A model generated the notes under the pieces. It was not told the origin of the DNA. It did no database searches and was given only the letters and a program-made list of their open reading frames with translations. A program made the position numbers and the translations under genes. A DNA stretch of 64,000 bases from contig CAUFXM010000001.1 in the NCBI GenBank assembly GCA_959597175.1, positions 124,001-188,000 of the forward strand. The letters are read 5' to 3'. The stretch's first letter is position 1. Every line of letters begins with the position of its first letter. The stretch comes from an uncultured Methanomassiliicoccales archaeon. GTDB taxonomy: Archaea; Thermoplasmatota; Thermoplasmata; Methanomassiliicoccales; Methanomethylophilaceae. Shown here one piece after another: positions 35,935 to 44,892 of this stretch.

Positions 35935-38590
35935 CCTCGTCACCTCCGGAAACGCCCATGACGGCGAGGGTGCAGGCCTCCCTGTAATCGCATTTCTTGC
36001 AGTCCTTCAGCGGAAGGGCCGGGAACTCCGTGCGGGACATCCGAACGGCGACGGCGTGGTCGCTGTCCAGTTGTCTCAGGAACGAGTCCAGCGTGGATCT
36101 AGGTATGACGATCTCGCTCCGGCCCCGGGCGATACCTCCTTTGAGAGTGTCGGCGATTTTCCCTATGGCGCGACCCATGTTCGTACGGGCGGTCTTGTTG
36201 TCCTTCCCACCAATGGCTGAGATCGCAGACCCGACGACTGACTCATCCTCCCTCCACTTCTCGGGATCGGGCACGCCGCAGGTGCGGAGGGCCTCCATGA
36301 TGTCCTCCAGCTTGTCCTGGTACTCCGACCGTACATTCTGCCTAAGGGTCTCCATGTAGTCGGCGCTCCCCATCGCCGCCGACATGAGGTCCGAATCCGA
36401 CACCCTGACGGTCACCACGTTGGACATGATGTCGTAGCCGTCCCGGAGGGAGTCCACGTCGTTCCCCATCACATAGAACTGGTCGAACCTCCCCTTGGAG
36501 TCGGGCTCCTGGAGGGAGAGGGCCAGGTACATCAGCGGCTGGAACTCCGGCTCGTCGCTGTCCCCTGACATGGCCTTGGCTATGTCCGATGCGCCCTTCA
36601 TCCTCCCGCTCTTGTAATCCACGACTACCCCGTCGTTGTATAGGTCGAATATGCCGTGGAGGGGGTGGGCCGATCCGCGGTGGTCATGCTCGCAAGAGGG
36701 ACTGCATGCATCCAGGCCCAACTCGGTCATCAGGCCGTTGGGCGACTTGCGCGAGGAGTTGGAATCGACGAGATCGGTCATCATGATGGAGTTCCTGTCC
36801 ATGTAGGACATGACGTTCCTCACGGCCAGGGTGATCCTGTCCCTGTCCAGCGGCTCCATGGACGGTGACGACAGCCCCGCGTAGCGCTCGGAAATCATAT
36901 CCACAATCCTGCCCTCCTCCGTCTGGCGCACAGCATCAGGATGGCAGGCGTACAGCTCGGCGAACTCGTGGATCAGGTTGCCGAACACCGTGTACGTCTT
37001 GTCGGAATCTCTGAGCACGGATGCGAACATGTACTTCCTCGGGCAGTACCTGAATGCGTTGTAGGTGGTCTTGGAGAAGGGCGCGTCGAACTCCTTGTCG
37101 GAGTCCACGTCGGTCTGGCCCAGAGCGATCGTTTCACTGTCCTGCGGGACCTTCCAGCGTCCTGCGGTGACCTTGGAGCAGATGTCGGCGAACCCCGGGC
37201 ACGGCTTTTTCTTCCCATCATCGTCCCTCTCTATGGAGCTGAACGTGAGCGCCGGATGGGCCTCCTTCCCGTTCTTGGTGGTGTTGACCATGTACACCCT
37301 CCTCTCCCCCTGCTGGAGGAGGGCCTCCAGCCTGGCGGCGTTCCTGTCGTTCTCGTCCTCGGGATCCAGATACCTCTTCCCAACGACCCTGACGTCCCAG
37401 TCCTGTCCCATCCCCAGGTAGATCACCACGGGACGGTCGACGTAGACGGACTTCGTGCAGTCGGCCAGCAGCACGCCCGTGGTCTCCTCGAGCTTGCGCT
37501 GCTCGGTGTTGGTGAGATCCCCGATGTTCTCCACCGCGTACCTGAGGTTGGCAAGCTCCCCGGGTGTGACGACCTTGTCCTCGAGGTTCAGGTCCTTCAG
37601 CAGGTTGGTCACATGCATCTTTGTTGACCTCAGGCATATCTCGTCCCTGACCTCGCCGAAGGTCATTCCCTCGTGGCACACCCTGCGCATGATCTCCTTG
37701 AGCTCCTTGGCATGCTGCCTCAGGACCTCCCCGTCCTGACGGCTCAGCAGGTACTCCTCCGCGCCGGGGAGGATGAATCCGTTGTAGGCCGAGAACAGCT
37801 CCTTGACCTGCCTGACCCTGACCGTCTCGTAGTTGAACGAGTGGGTCAGGAAGCTCAGGTAGTCCCGGATGGGCGCCATGTCCTTCACGTCCATGCGGTT
37901 GATGAACGGCAGCCTCCGACGGTATAGCGCCGCCCTAACGGCGTCGGCGATTGGCGCGGTGGCGTTGAGCACTATGGCGAAGTCATCCGCTTTCTCAGGG
38001 TCCACCAGGTCCACAGCGTTCTCGGCCAGCTGGCGGTCGTTGCCCACCACCCTGATCTCCGGTATCGTGTAGCCGTCGTCGGCGAATATGTCGAAGAAAT
38101 CCGCGTCCAGCGGGATGAAGTGCTTGTCCAGATCGTCAAACAGCTCGACCCCGATCATAGCCACCCTCTTGCCCCGGAAGAACTCGCTGTTCTCGGGATC
38201 GAAGTTGGCCATCACCCTCTCCACCGTCGGAAGGGACTCATAGGAGTCGTAGACCCTGGCGGACCTCCTCGTGTTCAGATGCTTACGGACCTCCGCGGTG
38301 TGCCTCCTTATCTCCCTGAAATTCTTGATCTCGCTGTAGATGTACCTCAGGTCGTAGCCCGTGTCCTCGCGGACGGCTGCGATTATGGTCATGTCCTTGG
38401 CCACCGGCGAGCCCATCTCCTTCGGGGCCAGCAGATATGCGATGTGCCTGGGCGTCATGCAGAACTGGCCGATGCGCGGGACGGTTATCCTGGAGTTGAG
38501 GGCGGTCTCCAGCGCCGCGTCGTTGGTTATGACGAGGTCGTAGTCCTTCACATCCGAGTAGAGGTCGTCGATGGTCCTGAGGCGCCGCAT
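35927..38590 (-). CDS. AddB-like nuclease subunit with iron-sulfur cysteines
   Basis: 887 aa. The C-terminal third has YCPRKYMF, HGIFDLY, VVVDYKSG and CKKCDYREAC, the split four-cysteine iron-sulfur and PD-(D/E)XK layout of AddB and Cas4 nucleases. The N-terminal part resembles an inactivated helicase with no Walker A. Immediately followed by the AddA-like gene, so the two likely form a double-strand-break resection complex, a bacterial-style solution next to archaeal repair genes. Confidence 0.8.
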   Translation of the reverse strand: MRRLRTIDDLYSDVKDYDLVITNDAALETALNSRITVPRIGQFCMTPRHIAYLLAPKEMGSPVAKDMTIIAAVREDTGYDLRYIYSEIKNFREIRRHTAEVRKHLNTRRSARVYDSYESLPTVERVMANFDPENSEFFRGKRVAMIGVELFDDLDKHFIPLDADFFDIFADDGYTIPEIRVVGNDRQLAENAVDLVDPEKADDFAIVLNATAPIADAVRAALYRRRLPFINRMDVKDMAPIRDYLSFLTHSFNYETVRVRQVKELFSAYNGFILPGAEEYLLSRQDGEVLRQHAKELKEIMRRVCHEGMTFGEVRDEICLRSTKMHVTNLLKDLNLEDKVVTPGELANLRYAVENIGDLTNTEQRKLEETTGVLLADCTKSVYVDRPVVIYLGMGQDWDVRVVGKRYLDPEDENDRNAARLEALLQQGERRVYMVNTTKNGKEAHPALTFSSIERDDDGKKKPCPGFADICSKVTAGRWKVPQDSETIALGQTDVDSDKEFDAPFSKTTYNAFRYCPRKYMFASVLRDSDKTYTVFGNLIHEFAELYACHPDAVRQTEEGRIVDMISERYAGLSSPSMEPLDRDRITLAVRNVMSYMDRNSIMMTDLVDSNSSRKSPNGLMTELGLDACSPSCEHDHRGSAHPLHGIFDLYNDGVVVDYKSGRMKGASDIAKAMSGDSDEPEFQPLMYLALSLQEPDSKGRFDQFYVMGNDVDSLRDGYDIMSNVVTVRVSDSDLMSAAMGSADYMETLRQNVRSEYQDKLEDIMEALRTCGVPDPEKWREDESVVGSAISAIGGKDNKTARTNMGRAIGKIADTLKGGIARGRSEIVIPRSTLDSFLRQLDSDHAVAVRMSRTEFPALPLKDCKKCDYREACTLAVMGVSGGDEDE

Positions 38591-38755
38591 GTCCGGACAT
38601 CGGACGGCTCGATAATAAGGATGAGTATGTATGTTCCCGGGACCGTCTCCGGTCCGCTGTGACCGTCATGAATGCTCGATGACGATGCATGTACTGGCAT
38701 CACCTCGCCGGCCCTCCTCGGCCTCGGTGGATTCGGGGTCGGTTGCCCGGTCCTG

Positions 38756-39355
38756 ATGACGGACTGCGCTCCCTTTGAATACGGAATCCTCCATGTGGTG
38801 GACATGGATGAGGTGTACGTCGTGGAGATTGCGACCACAGGGCCCAAAGGCGCCCCCGACGACGGGGTGGCCGAGGTGGCGGTGTGCAGGATGCTCGCCG
38901 ACGGGAGCGACTTCGACACCGTGTACGATGGATCCGTGCTTATCGATCCACGGGACTTGGGGAAGGGCGCCCTGGACCACCTCTCCGATGCGTACGGCAT
39001 AGAGCCAGAGGAGCTGTACTCCGGAGAGGATTTGGACATCGTCGCGAAGGGACTCCAGAAGACCATATTCGGGAAGGAATGCACCTCCTACAACGTGGGG
39101 AACGTGTTCGGGAAGCATCTGAGCTTCGAGCCCTGGGACTGCGCCCGGGAGGTGACCCTCCTCCCATCGATCTCATCCCGCCTGGACACGGATCTGAGGG
39201 GGCCTCCGGAGATGGAGCACGAGCTGATCAGGAGGGCTTACGACACCCTCTGTCCGGGAGACCCGTCGTGCGTGGGTGACGGCCGCAGGGCCATGGACCT
39301 TGCTCAGATGGCCACATCGGTCCTGATGGTTCTCAGAAAGGACGGATGGTTCTGA
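38756..39355 (+). CDS. Catalytically inactive DnaQ-like exonuclease paralogue
   Basis: About 199 aa from ATG 38756 (starts at 38672 and 38804 are alternatives; homology reaches upstream of 38804). It aligns along its length with the exonuclease at 29776-30435: VYVVEIATTGPKGAPDDGVA against IYVLDTETTGLDGAPKDLVV; TSYNVGNVFGKHLSFEPW against TAYNIAYDMDKFLFQEPW; and RRAMDLAQMATSVLM against HRALSDARMASYVMI. Every catalytic residue of motifs I-III is substituted, yet the frame is intact, which implies a retained non-catalytic role. Confidence 0.75.
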   Translation: MTDCAPFEYGILHVVDMDEVYVVEIATTGPKGAPDDGVAEVAVCRMLADGSDFDTVYDGSVLIDPRDLGKGALDHLSDAYGIEPEELYSGEDLDIVAKGLQKTIFGKECTSYNVGNVFGKHLSFEPWDCAREVTLLPSISSRLDTDLRGPPEMEHELIRRAYDTLCPGDPSCVGDGRRAMDLAQMATSVLMVLRKDGWF

Positions 39356-39766
39356 TCAGAAGACCCTGACCGAGAAGTTGTCCAACCCGATGAGTGCCAG
39401 ACATCCCAGGTACATCAGGACGTAGACGATCCAGAACGGCACCGCCAGGAAAATCGTGAACCCGCCCATTGTGAGGAACGCAGCCGCCACGAACACGAGC
39501 AGACCGATGGCCAGCGCGATGTACCCCCTCTTTTGCCTGGGGTTCCTGTAGATCAGGCCGAGACCCAGCAGGCCGAACAGCCCCGGGATCAGACACAGGA
39601 AGACCGCGATCTTCCTGCTGTAGTCGCGCTTCCCACCGTTCTCATGCCTCTCCTCCCTCTTGGACGCCGGCTCCGGCTCCTTCGGGATCCTCTTGTAGCA
39701 CTTGGGGCAGGTCAGGCTGTTGCTGGGGACCAGCTCACCGCAGTAGGGGCAGCGGCGGTCAGCCAT
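39356..39766 (-). CDS. Zinc-ribbon membrane protein
   Basis: 136 aa. CPYCGELVPSNSLTCPKC (residues 6-23) is followed by a charged linker and two or three hydrophobic helices, including FLCLIPGLFGLLGLGLIY, which resembles VIPGFFNIFGIGHLI of the zinc-ribbon protein at 22140. It abuts the end of the inactive exonuclease gene and starts 2 bases from the thioesterase gene. Function unknown. Confidence 0.85.
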   Translation of the reverse strand: MADRRCPYCGELVPSNSLTCPKCYKRIPKEPEPASKREERHENGGKRDYSRKIAVFLCLIPGLFGLLGLGLIYRNPRQKRGYIALAIGLLVFVAAAFLTMGGFTIFLAVPFWIVYVLMYLGCLALIGLDNFSVRVF

Positions 39767-39767
39767 C

Positions 39768-40199
39768 TCACTCCCTCTTCAACACGAAGGCGGTGTTGCT
39801 GGACGATGCGATGAGCTTCCCGTCCTCGTTGTAGACCCTCACGTCGTAGACCTCCAGGGACCTGGACCTGTTGATCGGGACGCACTCGGCCCTCAACTTC
39901 CCCGATGCGGGACGGAAGAATGATATCGTCGTGCTCTGGCCCGTGCTGGGGTGGTCCAGATTGCACATGATGGCGAAGGTGTGGTCGATGAGGGCGTATA
40001 TGGCGGCCCCATGACCCCTGCCCATGCTGTTCATGAGCTCGGGCCTGAGCTCCATCTCGCAGACCGTGCGATCGCGACCTATGGACACGACCTCCACGCC
40101 CATGAAACGGGCGAAGGGGGCGTTGTACATGTCCCAGGCGCTGTCGATGTACTGCTTGGTGTCATCAGACATGCGGGCCAGCAGCTCTTCCCTGTCCAT
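39768..40199 (-). CDS. PaaI-like hotdog thioesterase
   Basis: 143 aa from ATG 40199 (MDREELL); ATG 40217 is a longer alternative. The pattern NSMGRGHGAAIYALIDHTFAI is the hotdog-fold helix with the catalytic Asp/Gly-rich region, and STTISFFRPASG the following strand. Hydrolyses acyl-CoA thioesters; the substrate is unknown. Cotranscribed with the zinc-ribbon gene. Confidence 0.87.
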   Translation of the reverse strand: MDREELLARMSDDTKQYIDSAWDMYNAPFARFMGVEVVSIGRDRTVCEMELRPELMNSMGRGHGAAIYALIDHTFAIMCNLDHPSTGQSTTISFFRPASGKLRAECVPINRSRSLEVYDVRVYNEDGKLIASSSNTAFVLKRE

Positions 40200-40265
40200 G
40201 GCCTTTCCAAAGTACACCGCTTATAATAGTGTTCCGCGGGGAATCGACGCGGTTCCCGAATCCAG

Positions 40266-40273
40266 TTTTATAC
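40266..40273 (+). promoter_or_regulatory. TATA box of xseAB (leaderless)
   Basis: TTTTATAC centred 26 bases before ATG 40295 indicates transcription starting at the start codon. Confidence 0.6.
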
Positions 40274-40294
40274 GGAATCACCCATGACCGGACC

Positions 40295-41629
40295 ATGCCC
40301 GAGACGGTGACCGTCACCCAGCTGAACAACCGTGCCAAGAACATCCTGGCCAACTCACCGGCTGTCAGGGACGTCTGGGTCAACGGGGAGATATCCAACC
40401 TCACCAGGGCCAGCTCCGGCCACTACTACTTCACCCTCAAGGACCCGGGGAGCGAGATCAGGGCCACGATGTTCGCCCGCTCCCGCCAGAGGATAGACTT
40501 CGAGCCCAAGGACAACATGAAGGTCTCCGCCTTCGGCTCTGTGGACATCTACGTCCAGAGGGGGTCCTACCAGTTCATCGTGGAGACCATGCGCCCCTCC
40601 GGTGTGGGCGATCTGTACCTGGCGTTCGAGGAGCTGAAGAGGAAGCTGCAGGCCGAGGGGCTGTTCGACGAGTCCCGCAAGCGCCCGCTCCCCAGGTACC
40701 CCAGGAGGATCGGTGTGGTCACGTCGGAGACCGGGGCGGTCATCCACGACATAATCACCACCTCCGCATCGAGATTCCCCGCGGACATAATCCTGGCGCC
40801 GTCCATGGTGCAGGGCGAAGGGGCCGCGGACACCATCGTCCACGGCATTGAGCTTCTCGACAGAGCCGGCGTGGACATAATAGTCGTGGCCAGGGGAGGC
40901 GGCTCGCTGGAGGACCTGTGGCCGTTCAACGAGGAGAGGGTCGCCAGGGCGATAGCCGCTTCGAGAACCCCTGTCGTGTCGGCGGTGGGTCACGAGACGG
41001 ATTTCACGATAGCAGACTTCGTCGCCGACCTCAGGGCACCCACTCCGACCGGAGCCGCCGCGCTGATACTCCGCGACAGGATGGAGACATCCAGGCAGAT
41101 CAACGAAGGCATGGCGCGCGCCAGCAGGGCCCTGTCCGGGGTGCTGGAGAGGATGCGCTCACGCTTCGCCGTGGCTGACACCCGCCTCTCCCCGAGGAAG
41201 GCCCTGGGGGACATCGTCATGATGGGGATGTCGGTCGACGATGTGTCCGCCAGGATGGACAACGCCCTCCTGGGGAAGGTGTCCGAAATGCGCAGCAGGT
41301 TCAATGTCGCGAGCGCCAAGCTCTCCCCGGCATCAGGCCTGGACAGGATGGAAATCCTCCGCGGAAGGATGGAATCGCTCTATTCGAGGGCCGAGAACAC
41401 CGTGGATTCCGGACTGAGGGCGGACCGCGCCCGCCTGGAAGCCCTGTCGGGGAGACTGGAGAGCCTGAACCCCCGCAACGTCCTTTCGCGCGGGTATGGC
41501 ATGGTGACCGACGGCAGCGGGCGCGTGATCACCTCCGTCGATGGACTCTCGGCGGGGGACGTGGTCACGGTCGGCATGATGGACGGCACCGCACAGGCTG
41601 AGATAAGAGAGGTGACAAGGAATGGATGA
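40295..41629 (+). CDS. xseA: Exonuclease VII large subunit
   Basis: 444 aa. OB-fold DNA-binding region VWVNGEISNLTRASSGHYYF, then catalytic core IGVVTSETGAVIHDI, VARGGGSLEDLWPFNEE and VSAVGHETDFTIADFVAD, with a coiled-coil region (residues 270-400) and the C-terminal LSRGYGMVTD. Degrades single-stranded DNA in both directions. ATG 40295 matches the family start and lies at leaderless distance from a TATA box. The enzyme is bacterial in type. Confidence 0.95.
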   Translation: MPETVTVTQLNNRAKNILANSPAVRDVWVNGEISNLTRASSGHYYFTLKDPGSEIRATMFARSRQRIDFEPKDNMKVSAFGSVDIYVQRGSYQFIVETMRPSGVGDLYLAFEELKRKLQAEGLFDESRKRPLPRYPRRIGVVTSETGAVIHDIITTSASRFPADIILAPSMVQGEGAADTIVHGIELLDRAGVDIIVVARGGGSLEDLWPFNEERVARAIAASRTPVVSAVGHETDFTIADFVADLRAPTPTGAAALILRDRMETSRQINEGMARASRALSGVLERMRSRFAVADTRLSPRKALGDIVMMGMSVDDVSARMDNALLGKVSEMRSRFNVASAKLSPASGLDRMEILRGRMESLYSRAENTVDSGLRADRARLEALSGRLESLNPRNVLSRGYGMVTDGSGRVITSVDGLSAGDVVTVGMMDGTAQAEIREVTRNG

Positions 41630-41864
41630 CTACAGGCAGAAGGTCGAGGAGATGAGCTTCGAGGAGAGCATGGACGCCCTCGAGGGACTCGTTAGGAGGC
41701 TGGAGGACGGGGGCATCGGCCTCGACGAGAGCCTCAGGATATACGAGCAGGCGGTCGTGCTGAGGGACCACTGCAGGTCCATCCTCGAGGACGGCGAACG
41801 CAGGATAAGGAAGATAATGGAGACCGCCGACGGGATCAAGGAAGAGGACATCACGCTGGAGTGA
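41622..41864 (+). CDS. xseB: Exonuclease VII small subunit
   Basis: 80 aa helical protein with the XseB pattern SFEESMDALEGLVRRLEDGG and LDESLRIYEQAVVLRDHC. Overlaps xseA by 8 bases, giving coupled synthesis of the large/small complex. It abuts the end of the convergent TOPRIM gene with no spacing. Confidence 0.95.
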   Translation: MDDYRQKVEEMSFEESMDALEGLVRRLEDGGIGLDESLRIYEQAVVLRDHCRSILEDGERRIRKIMETADGIKEEDITLE

Positions 41865-42725
41865 TCACTCCCTCAGGTCCCACAGATCGACGCCGTTCTC
41901 CCTGGCCCACTCCTCAGTGTCCCTGTAGAGCCGGGTGCCCCTGAAGCAGCTGTCGGAGAAGGCCAGCCTCAGCGCCCCTCCCAGCTCGCCCTCGCTCAGG
42001 TTCCTGCTGTTGAAGGATCCGAAGTTCCGCTTCAGGGCTATCAGAAGGATCCCCACGGTGTCGTGCCCCCTGGCGGCCTCCCATTTGTCCTCCAGGCGCT
42101 CGGCCTCGCGGACGAGGCGGTTGAGGATCTCCTTCCTGCCCATGCGACAGCTCTTCGAGTTGAAGATGACCGAGTCGACCATCGCCGACTCGTTGAGCGA
42201 AAGCGTGCGAGGGTTGATGAACCTCTCGAAGTCCAGGTCCTTGAAGCTCAGGTTGAGCCCCTCGGTCTGCGATATGTACATCAGAAGGCCAATCGGATAG
42301 CTGGCGGAGACCAGCGCATCCCTGACCGGTCCGACGGACTCAGTGAACTTCATCAGCGGCTCCCTGTCGCAGTACTCGTCGAGCACATCGTCCAGGGCGT
42401 TGCTCCTGATTACCATCATCTCCATGTCACGGCAGTCGGTGTGGAACAGTGGCCTCTTGGCGCCCCTCCCCCTGAGCCTGTCGAGGTCCGGGTCCACGAT
42501 TCCAATCACCCCCCTGTCCCTGCGGACGGAGGACATGTCCTTCACGGCATGACGGACGTTGTCCTTGGAGTGCGCCTCGATTATCCTGACCCTGTCCTTG
42601 TCCACGAACTTCTCGAACAGCCTCTCGTCGGTTATGCCCTCGACAACCAGGAAGGTACCGTCGAACACAGTCCTCTCCATGGAGATCTGGTTGCAGATGT
42701 CGTCTGATGTTATGTACTCACGCAT
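41865..42725 (-). CDS. DUF4435 TOPRIM protein (AriB-like)
   Basis: 286 aa. LVVEGITDERLFEKFV (glutamate motif) and GIVDPDLDRL (DxD motif) form a TOPRIM metal site; the rest matches the DUF4435 layout, including CRDMEMMVI. In PARIS anti-phage systems AriB of this type is released by the ATPase partner and cleaves tRNA. It overlaps the ATPase gene by 8 bases, the expected two-gene order. The specific PARIS assignment is inference. Confidence 0.78.
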   Translation of the reverse strand: MREYITSDDICNQISMERTVFDGTFLVVEGITDERLFEKFVDKDRVRIIEAHSKDNVRHAVKDMSSVRRDRGVIGIVDPDLDRLRGRGAKRPLFHTDCRDMEMMVIRSNALDDVLDEYCDREPLMKFTESVGPVRDALVSASYPIGLLMYISQTEGLNLSFKDLDFERFINPRTLSLNESAMVDSVIFNSKSCRMGRKEILNRLVREAERLEDKWEAARGHDTVGILLIALKRNFGSFNSRNLSEGELGGALRLAFSDSCFRGTRLYRDTEEWARENGVDLWDLRE

Positions 42726-43758
42726 TTGCAGGCCTCAGCTCCCTGGCGGAGTCCCACATGTCGTGTATGACCTGCGGGGAATGGGTGGCTACTATCATCT
42801 GGAGGTTCCTTACCCTGCAGATGTCGGCGAAGAACCTGCCGAGCTTCTGCTGCCAGCTGACATGCAGCGATATCTCGGGTTCGTCCAGCACCACGATAGA
42901 TCCGGGCTCGGCATGGAAGAGCAGGGCGTAGAACATTATCAGGATCTGCTTCTCCCCGGACGACAGCTTCTGGATCTGCAGAGAGGTCCCGTTGTTCATG
43001 CTGACACCGATCCTCCCCGTGTCCGAGACCGTCAGCGTCTTGTTGATGAAGATCTCGTTGACTATGTCCTTGTAGATGATGACGGACTCCGCCAGCGTGT
43101 AGTTCCTCTCGACGTACTCCGCTATGGAGCAGTTCAGGTCCATGTACCCCTGACGGTCCTTGGCGATCTCGTACCTGGATGGCGGGAACTTCTTCCCTGC
43201 GGGGATCTCCGGCTCGAACCCGGCATCCTTGATGAAATCGAGCTTCGCCTTGAGGTCCTTTGCCCAGAACTCCAGCTCCCCGTCGGTGAGATCTGGTCTG
43301 GCCCTCTCTGGGTGCGGATCCAGCTCCCTGTGCTCCTTGGCGTACCTGAACTGCTCATGAAGCTCCTGAGCGTATGCCTCCAGAGTCGGGGCGAGATGAC
43401 CATCCCTCCTCCTAACGGCCAGCCTCTCAGGCGGGATGTACACAACGTTACAGACCTCCGCCATCTCGTCCGGTGTCAGGGGCGTGTCTACCTCGTTCTT
43501 CTGCACAAGCGAGATCAGCTCCCCCTTGAAGTTCTGGATGATGAGGAACGACTCGTCGTCGAAGGCTATCTCCAGCCTCTCGAACGGTACCTCGGACAGG
43601 TACTTCACATCCCCCTTGAGCGCGGCGTACAGCATGCGCATCAGTGTGCTCTTCCCAAGGCCGTTAGGCGAGTGGAGGAACGTCAGGGGACAGCATATGT
43701 CGAGATGGTAATCGTACTCGTTGAAGAGCTTCAGAACATGGAGGGACTTGATCATCAT
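42718..43758 (-). CDS. AAA15/ABC-type ATPase (AriA-like)
   Basis: 346 aa. Walker A HSPNGLGKSTL near residue 30, signature QKLSSGEKQILI, Walker B IVVLDEPEISLH and switch VATHSPQVIHD mark an SMC/OLD-type ATPase with a short inserted helical region. It is upstream of and overlaps the DUF4435 gene, matching PARIS (AriA-AriB) organisation, though it is somewhat shorter than typical AriA. AAGGAG lies 5 bases before ATG 43758. Confidence 0.82.
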   Translation of the reverse strand: MMIKSLHVLKLFNEYDYHLDICCPLTFLHSPNGLGKSTLMRMLYAALKGDVKYLSEVPFERLEIAFDDESFLIIQNFKGELISLVQKNEVDTPLTPDEMAEVCNVVYIPPERLAVRRRDGHLAPTLEAYAQELHEQFRYAKEHRELDPHPERARPDLTDGELEFWAKDLKAKLDFIKDAGFEPEIPAGKKFPPSRYEIAKDRQGYMDLNCSIAEYVERNYTLAESVIIYKDIVNEIFINKTLTVSDTGRIGVSMNNGTSLQIQKLSSGEKQILIMFYALLFHAEPGSIVVLDEPEISLHVSWQQKLGRFFADICRVRNLQMIVATHSPQVIHDMWDSARELRPANA

Positions 43759-43781
43759 GGGCGCTCCTTAATCTGATTCAA

Positions 43782-43791
43782 AGTATATTTT
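43782..43791 (-). promoter_or_regulatory. TATA box of the AAA/TOPRIM pair
   Basis: Minus-strand AAATATACTT lies about 25-30 bases before the ATPase start codon, implying a very short leader. Confidence 0.5.
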
Positions 43792-43799
43792 GTTTAGTT

Positions 43800-44030
43800 A
43801 CATCTCGTCCAAGGGGCGTAAGAGGACCGTCAGCACCGACCCAGTCACTGGACTCTGGCTATGTCCGACCGATGCCGTCGACGGCCAGAGTGGCCGGGCG
43901 CACTTCGATGCCCTGTCGAACCTGCAAATGACCCCTGATCCCGCTATTGTCCTGCGTCGCCTACATGTCATCCCAGTGCCTCGGAACCGCAGCCACTGAG
44001 ACATCCCGATGCACTTGGTGACCGCTAATC
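43800..44030. other. Intergenic region without recognised gene
   Basis: Frames open on both strands (43790-43999 plus, 43798-44004 minus), but neither has a ribosome-binding site or a recognisable protein pattern. No RNA family was identified. A weak TATA-like CTTTATTTCC near 44029-44038 probably serves the next gene. Confidence 0.35.
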
Positions 44031-44061
44031 TTTATTTCCGAAACCCGCAATCGGGGCCACG

Positions 44062-44892
44062 ATGGACACTGACGAGGCGTTCGCGGAGATAAGGAAGGAC
44101 ATTTCTGAGGGCAGAGGCGAGCTGGTCGGCCCCAAATCCCTGGCCATAGCCCGGGACGGGGATCCCATGACCAGAATCAAGTGCCTGTCACTCCTCAAGG
44201 TGGTCGGAGACAGACCCACGTCGCAGGAGATCCTCCGCATGCTCATGGAGTCCCTACCGGAGGACAGGGAGACGCTGGTCCAGGTGGCCGGCGCCCTGCG
44301 CGGGCTCGAGTATCCATCCAGCGCCCTCTCGATACTGAAGTCCATGGACGCGGACGACTCCGTTGTCAGGATGTCCGTATTGTGCCTGATGGACCTCGAC
44401 GAGTACGAGGAGGCCTTCGACACGATATCCCGCATTGATGAGATGTCGCCGTTCGACAGGGTCATGCTCACGGAGATCGACAGCGCCCTCGGAAGACACA
44501 AGGAGGCCGTGGAAACCGCCGAGAAGCTCCTGGATGAGTACCCGCAGAACTACCAGGTGAGGAGGGCGTACGTGGCATCCCTCCTGCTGGCCGGAAGGGA
44601 GAAGGAGGCAATGAAGTACGCCAGAGCCGGACTCAAGGACAAATCCGCGGACTCCAACTCGTTGATCGCATTCGCGCTCAGGATCTCCGGCAACTACAAG
44701 GCGGCTGCCGGCTACGCCACGCGTGCCATCAAGATCGACAACGGCCACATCGGAGCCATGGAGACGCTCGGCATCTGCCTGGCATGGAAGGGCGAGTACG
44801 ACAAGGCCCGCATCGTCGCTGGAGCTATCAACGAGAAGTCCCCGGGCGACAAGGCGGCATTGAACGTACTCACATACTGCGAGGGTCACTGA
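44062..44892 (+). CDS. Tetratricopeptide-repeat protein
   Basis: 276 aa, all helical. Degenerate TPR units are visible, for example SALGRHKEAVETAEKLLDEY, AREKEAMKYARAGLKDK-like and SGNYKAAAGYATRAIKIDNG, with an N-terminal HEAT-like stretch. Likely a protein-protein scaffold; no partner is evident. The start lies about 30 bases after a weak TATA. Confidence 0.8.
   Translation: MDTDEAFAEIRKDISEGRGELVGPKSLAIARDGDPMTRIKCLSLLKVVGDRPTSQEILRMLMESLPEDRETLVQVAGALRGLEYPSSALSILKSMDADDSVVRMSVLCLMDLDEYEEAFDTISRIDEMSPFDRVMLTEIDSALGRHKEAVETAEKLLDEYPQNYQVRRAYVASLLLAGREKEAMKYARAGLKDKSADSNSLIAFALRISGNYKAAAGYATRAIKIDNGHIGAMETLGICLAWKGEYDKARIVAGAINEKSPGDKAALNVLTYCEGH

Noticed and set aside
43790..44004. Small ORFs on both strands
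   Set aside because: No ribosome-binding sites and no recognisable protein pattern.
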